A stretch of DNA of 64,000 nucleotides, taken from Dacryopinax spathularia (lineage: Eukaryota; Basidiomycota; Dacrymycetes; Dacrymycetales; Dacrymycetaceae). Shown piece by piece: positions 54,266 to 64,000 of this stretch. The stretch covers positions 310,001 through 374,000 of the forward strand of contig JBBPFI010000018.1 of assembly GCA_037974965.1 (NCBI GenBank). Reading direction: 5' to 3'. The translations under genes and the position numbers were made by a program. The notes beneath the pieces are model-generated. The model saw only the letters and a list, made by a program, of their open reading frames with translations, did no database searches and was not told the DNA's origin. Every line of letters starts with the position of its first letter. Position 1 is the first letter of the stretch.

Positions 54266-54605
54266 CGTGGTAGACAGTGGTCAAGCAGATAATTCAGACG
54301 TTGAGAAGGGGGGTATCCAAGGTAGCTCGGGAATGAGAACGGAGAAGGAGAGGGGATAGCGAGACGTATGTGGTAGGGGTTCGATAGCCGGAACAGCTGG
54401 AACAACAGTTTGGTTCTCATGTCTCTGCTTCGACAATGAACCTTCCAAAAAAATAGTCACAAAATTGTCCAATTATATGAAAGTACAACCCCAGCTCCAG
54501 GCCGAGGTACAAGTACGGCAATTTAGCAAATGTCCAAGAATCAACCACCAAATATCCAAGCTCCAACCCATTACCTCCCCGCCGTCCAATCCCCTCCGTT
54601 CCATC
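54266..54605. other. Intergenic
   Basis: About 340 bases between two minus-strand genes. It is AT-richer near 54440-54480 and holds no gene. Confidence 0.4.
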
Positions 54606-55475
54606 CTACTCCTCTTTGGCCTCCTCCATCCCACTCACATCATCCCCATTCCTCTCCGTCGCCTTCCCCTTCCTTCCCCCCTTCTTGCCCGCTCTAGCAC
54701 GCCTCACTACCTTCTTCAACCTCATCCACTCAAACGCCCTCTCCCGTTCCTCCTCCCACCCCCTCTCGTCCCCCTCCCGCTCCCACCTCCCCCAAGCCCG
54801 TTCCTCCACTTCCTCCTCCCCCATCCCCAACCCTCTCCCCGCAGGCGGAGGAAGGGAGAGTAAGAACGCATAAGGGTAGTCGTGTGTCGATACGGGCTGG
54901 AAGTGGGAGATGGACAATGCACTTCCGGGACGGGGAACGGGGTCGGAGGGCGTGCTTGGGCGCGTTGGGGGCTCGGAAGCGGGAGGGGTGAGGGTGAGAG
55001 AGGGGGGGAGGTCGTCTTCCGGTATGATAGCTAATAACGGCTGGTTCGTCAACGACGCCCCGGTACGAGATTTCGCTGGCGCCTCGGGACTCATCGGACG
55101 CGTTTGAGCAGCAGGTCGAGCAGCTGCACGGGCTAGCGATTCCTCTTTCTCCCTTGCATCTTTCTCCCTTGCATCTGCCAGTCTGAGAGAGATAGGCTTC
55201 ACACCAGACGGTAAAGATGTCGCACGTTCGTGTTTCCCCACTCGGCGAGGTGGGACGGGAGGAGGAAGCGTTTTCCCTTGCATACCGGGTACGTTCAGGC
55301 TTAGGTCGAGTTGGAGGTGCCATTCCTGCGAGAGGATCGGGATTGGCATTGGGGACGGCTCCTGGCTGTGGGGCTGCTGTGATGAGGTGGGAGAGATGAT
55401 GGAATGAGGCGGAGAGTATGCGGTGGGAGGCGACCTGGCGCGTGTGGGGCGGCGAGGGGGAGCAGCAGTGGTCAT
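54606..55475 (-). CDS. Proline-rich protein of unknown function
   Basis: An intronless 289-codon frame. The N-terminal 60 residues are Pro/Ser-rich (MTTAAPPRRPTRARSPPTAY). A short conserved-looking piece follows (LSQEWHLQLDLSLNVPGMQG), then an SH3-ligand-like PPPVPPRR and a charged helix (ADAREKDAREKEESLARAAA). After a second Pro-rich part, HDYPYAFLLSLPPPAGRGLG leads into a helical region rich in Glu, Arg and Trp, and a Lys-rich, nuclear-localisation-like segment (RRARAGKKGGRKGK). No family is recognised. The ordered aromatic patches suggest a real adaptor-like protein. Confidence 0.5.
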   Translation of the reverse strand: MTTAAPPRRPTRARSPPTAYSPPHSIISPTSSQQPHSQEPSPMPIPILSQEWHLQLDLSLNVPGMQGKTLPPPVPPRRVGKHERATSLPSGVKPISLRLADAREKDAREKEESLARAAARPAAQTRPMSPEAPAKSRTGASLTNQPLLAIIPEDDLPPSLTLTPPASEPPTRPSTPSDPVPRPGSALSISHFQPVSTHDYPYAFLLSLPPPAGRGLGMGEEEVEERAWGRWEREGDERGWEEERERAFEWMRLKKVVRRARAGKKGGRKGKATERNGDDVSGMEEAKEE

Positions 55476-56726
55476 TGTTCAACGTTTGGTGGGTCTACTC
55501 AGTGGAAGAGAGAAAGAGGCGACCGACAAGAGCAAACAGGCAGGCAGGGGCAGCAGCGAGCGACAAGGCGGACGAGCGTGTAGTAGACAGCAACCAGAAC
55601 GTCTAGCAGAATCACAAGAAGAGACAGAGGGACAAGCAGCACAGCAGCTCCAGACCCAAGGCGAAGTCAAATATCAGCCGCCGGCTGCTCGTATCAATCA
55701 GCGTCACCCCCTTCCAGAGAGCCAAAGCCCGCAATTGCAAGTTCTAGTATCAGATCAGGATTGGCCAGCATACGACGTCCGACCATCGGATCAGAATCGC
55801 ATATCCACATACACGTAAGCTGCATGTGCGGCCGTTTTGGGTAGCCAGACTGTTGGATTTTTGCTCGGTCGACCGGCCAGGAGTCGGGACCCAACATCAT
55901 GGACTTTGGGATGCGTTAGAGGCGCTGATGATGAGCGGCCAGGATCGGCGGAGTGGATCACGAGTGTTTGTGGTGGTGTTTGGGGCTATGAACGGTCGCT
56001 CGGTCGCCGAGCAGCAGAGATATGGCGAGGTACGGTTGCTGTGCAATGTAGCCAGCGCAGCACGATTGAATATTGCCAAGATTGGTTCTGTAGAAGATCG
56101 GACATTGCGTCATTTTCTTAGGCAGTTACTAAGACGCCACTGTTCCATAAAGAACGAGAACCCAGCACAGATGAAGTAGAGCATTGATGTGCTGGACGGT
56201 AGGCTGTGTAACTTTGCCAGAGAAATGGATGTGAGTAGGAAGAAAGGATGGTGCGCGGGCAGGGGGCCGAAGGGCGGTGCCGACCGGAAATTACGTAGCC
56301 TTCCCAGTAGTGTTCTACGCACCTCCAGGTGAGAATGCGCTCGATATTACGACCTGATCTTATATCGCATGAGAAGGTATTCCTGTCGGCGGAGATGCGC
56401 GATGCGATGCGAAAGATGATTAACATGGTATCATACATGTCGCTAAATACAGTAAAATACAGCAATCAACAGAGGGAAGGAGAGGAACCATCAGGATGCC
56501 GTGAATCGTAAAACATACTACAACCACTTAACCGCCGCTTCCCACGTCTCCTCGGGAGGGGAGGGAAATCTAAGCTCTTCGGTCTATCCACCAGGGAGGA
56601 AAGCATCAGTGGAGAGCAGGAAGTAGGGGAGCAGGGAGCAGCGGAGAGCGAGTATACAATGGGTGGGCGATGAGGTGGAGATATGTAGCCGGGAGATGAG
56701 GTGCTACTGCAGGGAGAAGGAGAGGA
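55476..56726. other. Intergenic
   Basis: About 1.25 kb between two minus-strand genes. Short chance frames only; I see nothing supported in it. Confidence 0.4.
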
Positions 56727-59495
56727 TCAGTCGAACAACCCCGAACTCATCCCCATCCCTCCCATCCCCGACATCACACTCTCCCCACCCTGGAACTCCT
56801 GCACAACCTGCACACCCTGCCTCGGCTCCTGATACCGCTCTTGCGGGTACTGATACCCCGGCACCGGCCCAGCCCCGCTCCCCGGCAAATACGCCGGCGC
56901 CGCACGCCCAGGAGCAGAAGCAGCCTCCACATCCCTCTCCCGGACAACCCTCTCCCCCCTCCCCTCAAACGCCCCCCCAACATCCGCCCTCGGCGTCCTC
57001 CCCGCCTCCAGATCCATAGCAAAACAGCACCAAAGCGCATCGGCCACATCCCCCAAGCTCCCCAGGCCGAACTCTCCCAGGCCCCAACATAGTGCGCCAG
57101 CCAGGACGGCAGCCCAGACGTCTTCGGCTTTACGTTCCCTCCACTTGGCTGAGCCGAGCGTGCCGCTGTCTGAGGTGTTGGAGGAGGAGTAGAAGTATGC
57201 CGAGAGCGCTGCGAGCAGGGAAGAGAGCAGGACTAGGAGATGGAGGAGGGTGCGCGTGAGGTCGTAGTTCCTATATAACCTTCCCGGGCCGCGCTCGAGT
57301 GATTGGACAGTCTTGACTGTTGACCAGAAGTTGCCCCCTCCTGGTGCACCCGTGCCGAGACCGGAGGGGTTGATACCGGTGAGGAGCATCGTCTTACCGT
57401 TATACCCCTCTAGGGAGTTGAGCAGGTAGAGCAAGAATGCCATGGGTGAGAGCTGGGGCGGGATAGGGAGCCAGGGGACGGTAATTAGCTGCTTGGAGAT
57501 CAGCACTGTAGACCCGATAGACGTAAGAGGGAGGGAAGGACGTACCCGCTGAACGCCCCATACCACCCACACGAGCGTCCTTGACAGCGAGAGTATGAGC
57601 GCGCCTAGGACGGCAGTGCCGAACTGTGGTCCAGTGGCAAGGATGATCGCTTCCCTCGTACTCTCATGTTGGTCTGGCGGCTGTCTCGGAGGCCTGCACA
57701 CCCCACGCGTCAGCGGGATCAGTGGGAGAGTTGGTGGGGAAAAGGACGTACGCAGCCAAGTACCACCTCCCCACAATATTCCCCAACACGATCCTCCTCA
57801 AGCTCAACAACGTCGCATACCCCACCAGCGTCATCAAGATCGGCAAACCCGCCACCCAAGTCGGCAACGACCCCCCAAACACGAGCCTCACCCCACCACC
57901 TCCAATTATACCGCCCAGTATGGCCCCGCCGAGCGCAGCGACCATTATTGCCGCCAAAGCGCTGGGATGACGGAGGAGGAGAGTGGCGCTGAGCTGGAGG
58001 AGATGGGAGGAGCGGGTTAGGCTTGGGAGTCGGCGGGGGAGGGTGGGGAGGGTTAGGATTAGGGGGAGGAGGGGGAGGGGGGAGATGATTCGCAGCCTGT
58101 ATTGTATTCATCTTTGTCAGGTCTTTTTCCGCCGACGGGAGGAGAAGGGATGGGAAGGGAAGGGAAGAAGGGAGGGGAAAGGAAGGGGACGTACGCAAGT
58201 GACTGAGACCAGAAACTGCCCGCAAACGAGTACAGGCTCGCGATTAAGACCAGCACAGGGAGGAGGAAGTACGTCCCATACAGCGCGGGCTTGACCGCTA
58301 TCCTCAGGAGGGCGATATGTATCGGCGGCAGCAATAGCGAGAGACCCGTGAGGAGGGTAAGCAGTGGGAGGGTATGTGTGAGGTGCGGCAAGGGAGACTG
58401 CAGCAGAAGTGTGTCAGTATCGGTTTTGATTGGACCTCAGGGAGGGGAAGGACTTACGGATTTAGGAGTGAAGATGAGAGCGTAGAGCGATAGGACGGTG
58501 GAGACGATCAGCAGGAGGCCGAAGAGGACCGTATACCCCGCATGGGGCAACCTCAGCACATGTCCCAACGACGGCCGGATGCGCAGCTGATCTTGAGGTA
58601 AAAGACTCTCAAGCATGCTATCCCCCACCCCCTGCTGGCGCTTATGTCGCCTTGAACGTCCATTCCGCGCGCCTTGCTCTTCCTCCTCGGAATCAGAGTG
58701 AGCGGAGTCGACCTCGTCCATCTTGCGGGGTGTGAGGAGGTAGGAGGGGGGGACACCGTCGCTCTGCGTTTCTTCCCCCGAACTCCTCGACGAGGCTGAG
58801 CCAGAGTCTGATTCGGCGCGAGAGGGAGGATGCGCTCTCCAGCCCTGCGAGTCCGTCCGTGGCTTACTTGCCCCAGCCACACTTCTCCCTTGCTGATGCT
58901 GTTGCTGCTTGGCCATCGTGGCAGCGCCAGTTGAGGTAGGAAGAAGAGAAATGCTCTCCCCTCCAGGGCCAAGATCATGTTCCGCCTCGTACTCCTCCTC
59001 GATAACCCCCTCCTCCGCCGAAGCGCGGGAGGAGGAAGACCCGGCCTCGTCCCTATCCCTCCTAAATGGGTCCACGGAGCCCCTAAGCATCCCCATAGTC
59101 GCTCCCATTCCCATCCCCATCCCTAGCTGACTCAGGCCCGTACTGGGTACATGCTCTTCCAGTCCCTGACCAGTAGTTTCAGAGAGGTCCAGTGCGTAAC
59201 CCTTAGCCCCGGAGGTGATCGGGTCAGGAGCAGGAGGATGGGAGGGAAGTTCCTCCCTCTCGTCCCCGTCTACTGTACTCCTCTCCGACCCTTCATCGGA
59301 GGAGCCAGAGGAAGCAGATCCGGAGCGTCGTCGTGGTTTGTGCGAGTATGTGCTGTAGAAGAGCGGTGTCTCGCCTGACGTGCCCGAGGAGGTTGAGCGG
59401 TGTGATTGCTGGGAGTGCTGTGATTGCTGCTGGGTTATGAACTTTGCCGCTAGTGCGCTGAATGATGAGGGTGGTGGAGGTGGTTGGGGTGGCAT
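56727..59495 (-). CDS. Choline-transporter-like (CTL/SLC44, Pns1-like) membrane protein
   Basis: The N-terminal 330 residues are cytosolic and low in complexity (Gln, Ser and acidic tracts; FYSTYSHKPRRRSGSASSG). The first helix is YTVLFGLLLIVSTVLSLYAL. Further helices include LTLLTGLSLLLPPIHIAL, ALAAIMVAALGGAILGGIIG, a stretch ending RRIVLGNIVGRWYLAA, and FLLYLLNSLEGYNGKTMLL. The signature DVADALWCCFAMDLEAG near the end matches the V-A-D ... C-x-x-x-D motif before the tail of CTL proteins. The C-terminal tail (about 90 residues) is Gly/Pro/Gln-rich. Introns lie near 57480-57545, 57693-57752, 58095-58195 and 58395-58457. Transport of choline is known for animal members; the fungal role is not clear. 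Confidence 0.72.
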
Positions 59496-60234
59496 TGCTG
59501 CCCTACTTCTTTCAGTTGTGGACAGTAGATAGGAATGAAATAGACAGAAGTGTAGTAGAACAGAGGAAGAGAGATGAGGCGGGGTGATGAGGTGTGCTGA
59601 TATGGTATCGTGACTCTCAGTGCGTACGCACACTTCAGACGCAGTGACGCGGCGCGCAGATACGGACAGCCTCTTCGGCTCCGGTCTCAACAGCTCCGTC
59701 TCCGCCCTCGGTTCCGGATGAGAAGCGCCGGGGTAATTGGTTCCGGTCGTCAGGCTATGAGGCGGCTTGTCTGAAGAGGCAGGCTTAAGGCACTGAGAGA
59801 GCAGCGCGAGCGAGGGTGAGAGAGGGGGGAGGGGGAAGGCGATATCATACTATTCATTACAAGAGCAGGATATAAGAGCCATTATACAGCCATCTTCACG
59901 TAGGTAAAACTCGTTCCAAGGTATCCATGATTCAGAACCAGAACCAGGTAAAAAGCCCCATTAGAATGAACTTGACGTGAACTGCACGTGAACAGGAATG
60001 ATCAACGAAAAGAAGAAAAAGAGAAGTGGGAGAGCCGATCCGCCAGCAGAGGAAAAGGAAAATGTACAGATCCGTAATATACAATTGCAAGCGCTTGAGA
60101 GCGCTATTAGGTTGAGTTGATCAGGTGACGTGGGTTGAGGTGAGGTGAGGTGAGGTGAGGTGAGGTGAGGTGAGGAGAGTTGAGGTCTGATGAGGTGAGG
60201 TGTTTGAGATGGAGAGAGGCGAGAAGGGACAGGG
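59496..60234. other. Intergenic
   Basis: About 740 bases between two minus-strand genes, with AT-richer sequence at 59850-60110 and the pentanucleotide repeat listed separately. No gene was seen. Confidence 0.4.
60136..60175 (+). repeat. (TGAGG)8 pentanucleotide repeat
   Basis: Eight perfect tandem copies of TGAGG, followed by looser copies to about 60202. The array lies 60 to 100 bases beyond the stop of the neurofibromin-like gene. Confidence 0.9.
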
Positions 60235-63200
60235 TCAAGTAAACGTCCTCGTCATCCTCGCACAATACTCCAGCATCCCGCTCGGCACGTTCCCCATCAA
60301 TCCCGTCATGCCGTAATCCTCCAGCGCTTGCTGCAATGTCGTACTGTTCGTCGTCTCCGCCCTTGAGTGCCCATCCTCTTCTGCCGAGTTCGCGAGGGCA
60401 GAGTGCGGCCGGCCTATGCTGGCTGAAGAGCGCGTTGATTGGCGCGTTAGGACGACGGAGTAGATCGTGCCGAGGGCTTCGAGGATGGAGCGGTTGTTTG
60501 AAGTGGCGAATACGTCGGTTGTTTTCTCGAGTTGGTCAAATCTACCAATCGTCAGATCAGTGAGAGCTCAGAATAGGGGGGGAAAGAGAGGCTCACATCT
60601 GCTCGACGACCTTGGGGAACTCTTGAGAGATATCAGCCAGCATGTGGCATAGGATCTCACGCTCCGCGTCAGATCTTGCGCCTTTCATGAGCGACAAGAT
60701 GAACGCCGCTGCAACGAGGGCTTTATCGTGATCTTGAATTCCGAGCATGCCGAACGAGAGAATAGGGGTGCTTCTCGGGTCCAGCACGGTGTCTGCCAAG
60801 CCGGGGGGATACCATGCCTCTCCTACTCTGGCGGTCTTGAGGAGCTGGAGCATGCTCGCTGGCGTCGTGCAGACCGTTAGGAGGGCCAGGAAGTAGCCAG
60901 TCGCTTCCGGATGCAGTAAGGACGTCGGCTGGAGTTCTCGCTCGGAGTTGCGGGTCGCCATAAGCAGAGAAAAGAGCAAAGACTTGGCATCTTCTTGCGA
61001 GTCCGGGTTGCGCAAAGCGTACATGATACAGTGCGCAAGGCAGATAGAGAAATGGCTCGAGAATTGCAGACCGATGTGGGCTTCGAGCTCATCCCATTCG
61101 TACAGCAGGCTGGCCCGGGCATCTAGGAGCACCTCGGACAAGAGGCTTTTTTCCAGATACCGGCGTCGTTGGAAGATGTCGAGGATACCGCGAAGGAGCT
61201 CGACGAGGGGACGGTATAGGGTCTTCGTGTCTGCTTGGAAGAGCATGACCGCTAGCCAGAATAGATTCGCTGGATACCGTGATTCGTCAGGTAGAGCGGG
61301 CAGAACACGGCATAGACAGTCCAAGATGCTCGCCAGGCAATGGTTCTTCCCCTCGGTGACGGGTTTGGTTATGATGACATCCAGCGCGTTGAGGAACTGC
61401 AAGGTGATCAGAGCGATGACTTGCCGGCGAGAGGAGACTCACCTGATGGATGAGGTCGTCGTCGATATACGCTCCGCGGACAGGCACAGAGGTCAGCACA
61501 GCGCCCAGGATGTAATACGACCTCGTCTGCACATAAGGTGGAGACCGCAGAGCGGTGCTCACTACGAGCGACGTCCACCGTGCCCGCCATGCGTTCGCTT
61601 GGTCTAACCTCGTCAGGAACTGGGGATGGCAAAGAACGCATCACTCACTTGCAGAACGAGCACCTGCCTCCGCCGCACCAAGCAAGAACGAAGTGATCCG
61701 CCTCATGGCATCCACGGGCAACTGACCAGTCCGAACGGCAACCTCGGCATTCTCCAAACCAGAAAACTTCGTCTCCACGAGACCAAAGTCGCGAAGGAAA
61801 GCCGGAGATCGAGATTCCACAAGCATGGTCTGAATAGCAGAATCATCCAAGCGGAACTGTCGCTTCAAATTCGCCAGAGCTTGGAGCAGATTGAGCGCAA
61901 TTCCGTGCACGGAGATGCGCATCTTTTCTGGACCAGTCCCAGCTAGCAAGGTGACAAAGTGGCAGAGCTCCGGGAAGTATGCGGTCACGTGGACCGGAGT
62001 GTCAGCTTTGGACGTCAAGACCAGAATGAGCCGCGTCAGGATTGCAACTTCGTTCCACAGCGCGTTGTCGGTGAATGGAGCGGATGATCGGAACGTAACG
62101 CGAGTCAGAAGCTGCAGGAATATTAGCACAAGTCCTTCTTGCAGAAAGGGCGGACTCGAGACTCGCCTTTCGCAGTCTGGCTATTATTCGACCACGGGCA
62201 TACTGAGACGACAGAAGCACCATGGTGTCGGTCAGAATGTCCGTCCTAAGTTGACGTCAGCACGAAGCGATGTAATAAGATGTCCAATCACCCACTTCCG
62301 TGTGCCCGCCAAGCCGTCCACGGCCGCTTTTACGACCTCATCCACTGCAAGCCGCGCCAAACCGTTGTAACGAGCAAGTACAGTCCAGATGCTTCCTTGC
62401 AGCGCCCCATATACTCCGTCAAAATTGACTGTCAAAGCAATGAAGTGTCTAATGCACTCCCGTATCCTCGTGCTCATGACATCCCGTCCTAAGAACGTCC
62501 ATCGGGCGGTGGAATCGGCAGCAAGACATTTTATGAACGGGCGGAGGTATTTCAGACAGGCAATCTTCTCGACGTTCGTCAGCCTTGAGAAACTGCTAGA
62601 GAAGTCCTTCAGGAAGTCAACGACGATGTGCGGCAATTCCTTGACGACGAGATCTGCATATGAGAGCGCCGTGTCATAGGGATTGGCAGGGACGAAGAAC
62701 CCTATTAGTGGTTAGCATTTCCCCAACGGTCTGTGGGTGACACGTACCGATCGGCAATCCAGACAAGTCTAGTCCCATGCGTCTTGTGGTCGATCGAAGA
62801 AGGTCTAGCGCGATGATTCGAACCGATTCATCCTTCTGACAAAGGTTGACTAGCGCGACATTGAGGAGGGCTGTTCCAGCATTGAACCGTTGATCGCGGC
62901 TGGACTCCTTAGGCTTGTACCCGGGAACGCCCTGCTTAGCCTTCCGAATGGCCTAGCAAAGTGCCTCAGACAGCGTCAATACGAAGTACGCATACCCTTA
63001 CCCGTACGATCGCGTCCCCTTCCCTCGAAGACAAACGAAGCGGCTCTCCTTTCACGCGGAGAACATTGAACAGGAGCTCGTCTTGCACGGCCTGGCTTTG
63101 AATAACCTCTTCTACCTCGGTGAGGGGGACCACCTCCACCAAACGTGCTTGAAATCCTGGAAAAATTGGTTGCGGCTTGATAGTGGTAACACAGAGTTCA

Positions 63201-64000
63201 GAGGGTGAGATGCGCAGCGAGCAGGAATGCCGTGTGTGGAAAACGTCCCATAGATCAACATCTTTGAACTCCACAGTGGACCCATGTTCTAGATCTGGAG
63301 GTGCATTAGACAATTGCATGAAGCTTGAAACATGTTTCGTCAATTCACCATTATCATGCAGTGCCTCTGCGTTCGGGAACATGTGTTGCAAGTCTTGCAG
63401 GGATATAGAAGACATAGGTACCCGATCAAGGCCTAGACCTGAAGCGAGAGTGAGATTGCTGATTTCCTGATTTGAAAGCCACGTACCGGTGAACTCATAA
63501 TACAGCTTCCGAAGATAGCCTTGCGCGGTTCGGTTGATATTGACAAAATATATACCTTGGCATCTCTCGAGCAGATCCACGGGTATCAGGTCTACAAAAT
63601 GCTTGATCCAACGCGATGGAACTACGGATGACTCGGCGAAGGCTGTCATATTGACGAGGAGCTGGAATTCCCCAGTCGACTCATCCAAGAGTTCCTGCAA
63701 AAAGTTTCAGGTCATGTAAACGTGAGAATCAAGGCGGCCAACTTGGAAAATCAGGTTGATCAGGGCATCGTATTCTACCACGTCGGCTTGAATCTTGGCA
63801 ACCTGGCACAGATAGGTAGAGGACTACAAAAAGCGTCACGGCATGCTTGAAGCGATTTTGTGAAACACGTACTTGAGGTTCCAGTCGAACGAACAAGTGA
63901 GCTACATGATCCAGATTGGCGCGCGCATATCGCCTGAGAAAGCCTTGTAACGGTGCGTGAGCCTCAGCTCTGGTCGATATTGGAGCGAGATTCTCTGGTA
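60235..64000 (-). CDS. Neurofibromin/Ira-type Ras GTPase regulator, C-terminal part (runs off the right edge)
   Basis: The C-terminal portion of a very large protein. A Sec14/CRAL-TRIO-like segment is seen at 62966-63700: GEFQLLVNMTAFAESSVVPS, FVDLIPVDLLERCQGIYFVN and AQGYLRKLYYEFTGTW. This is the lipid-binding module that follows the Ras-GAP domain in neurofibromin. Long helical repeats come after it (for example LRPFIKCLAADSTARWTFLG, AYFPELCHFVTLLAGTGPEK, HCLASILDCLCRVLPALPDE), as in the C-terminal half of neurofibromin. The last exon ends EEYGMTGLMGNVPSGMLEYC and a stop at 60235. Introns are near 60546-60596, 61398-61440, 62110-62170, 62245-62292, 62705-62745 and 62945-63000. The Ras-GAP domain itself would lie beyond position 64000. 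The role is turning off Ras in nutrient/cAMP signalling. Confidence 0.8.

Noticed and set aside
1-64000. tRNA, rRNA or CRISPR loci
   Set aside because: No cloverleaf boxes, rRNA-like blocks or spaced direct repeats were found by reading; a dedicated scan was not possible.

Overview
The window looks like a chromosome segment of a basidiomycete fungus, probably Agaricomycotina. Host genes have several short GT-AG introns of about 45-90 bases. The membrane protein at 48475-49740 and the small cysteine-rich secreted protein at 18417-19078 resemble families I associate with Agaricomycotina. The species is not identified. All gene models were spliced by eye from six-frame reading, so outer coordinates are firmer than internal junctions.

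Region 1 (1-24.7 kb) is ordinary host sequence with a plant-cell-wall theme. It holds a siderophore-type MFS transporter, a secreted GH53 endo-galactanase, a mitochondrial Ohr/OsmC peroxidase, an NAD(P)-binding short-chain protein with an apparent one-base frameshift, PdxS (vitamin B6 synthesis) and a class I methyltransferase. Next comes a compact arabinan-use block: secreted GH43 endo-arabinanase, MFS sugar transporter and intracellular-type GH51 arabinofuranosidase. Then follow a small secreted protein, the signal recognition particle receptor alpha subunit and a cytochrome P450. GH53, GH43, the transporter and GH51 together could cut pectin side chains outside the cell, import the products and finish them inside.

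Region 2 (about 25.2-46.4 kb) is an island of different texture, visibly rich in CGACGA/GTCGTC strings and densely packed with intron-bearing genes on both strands. Its centre is one intact 1968-residue Helitron protein (HUH rolling-circle nuclease plus Pif1-type helicase). Around it lie an RNase III-like protein with a C-terminal dsRNA-binding domain and altered first catalytic motif, a Skp1-like protein, a convergent pair of F-box/nucleotidyltransferase-like paralogues, three small proteins with a shared OB-fold-like pattern, a zinc-site plus coiled-coil protein, and several unrecognised proteins. I read this as a possible cargo-bearing Helitron or a host island invaded by one. I could not prove the ends. 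Two hairpins sit at the right-hand change in composition.

Region 3 (46.4-64 kb) is host sequence again: a seven-helix membrane protein, a flavin monooxygenase, a probable cytochrome bc1 subunit (Qcr10-like), a HAD-type hydrolase, a proline-rich protein, a choline-transporter-like membrane protein and the C-terminal part of a neurofibromin/Ira-type Ras regulator that runs off the right edge. I saw no tRNA, rRNA, CRISPR array or retroelement.
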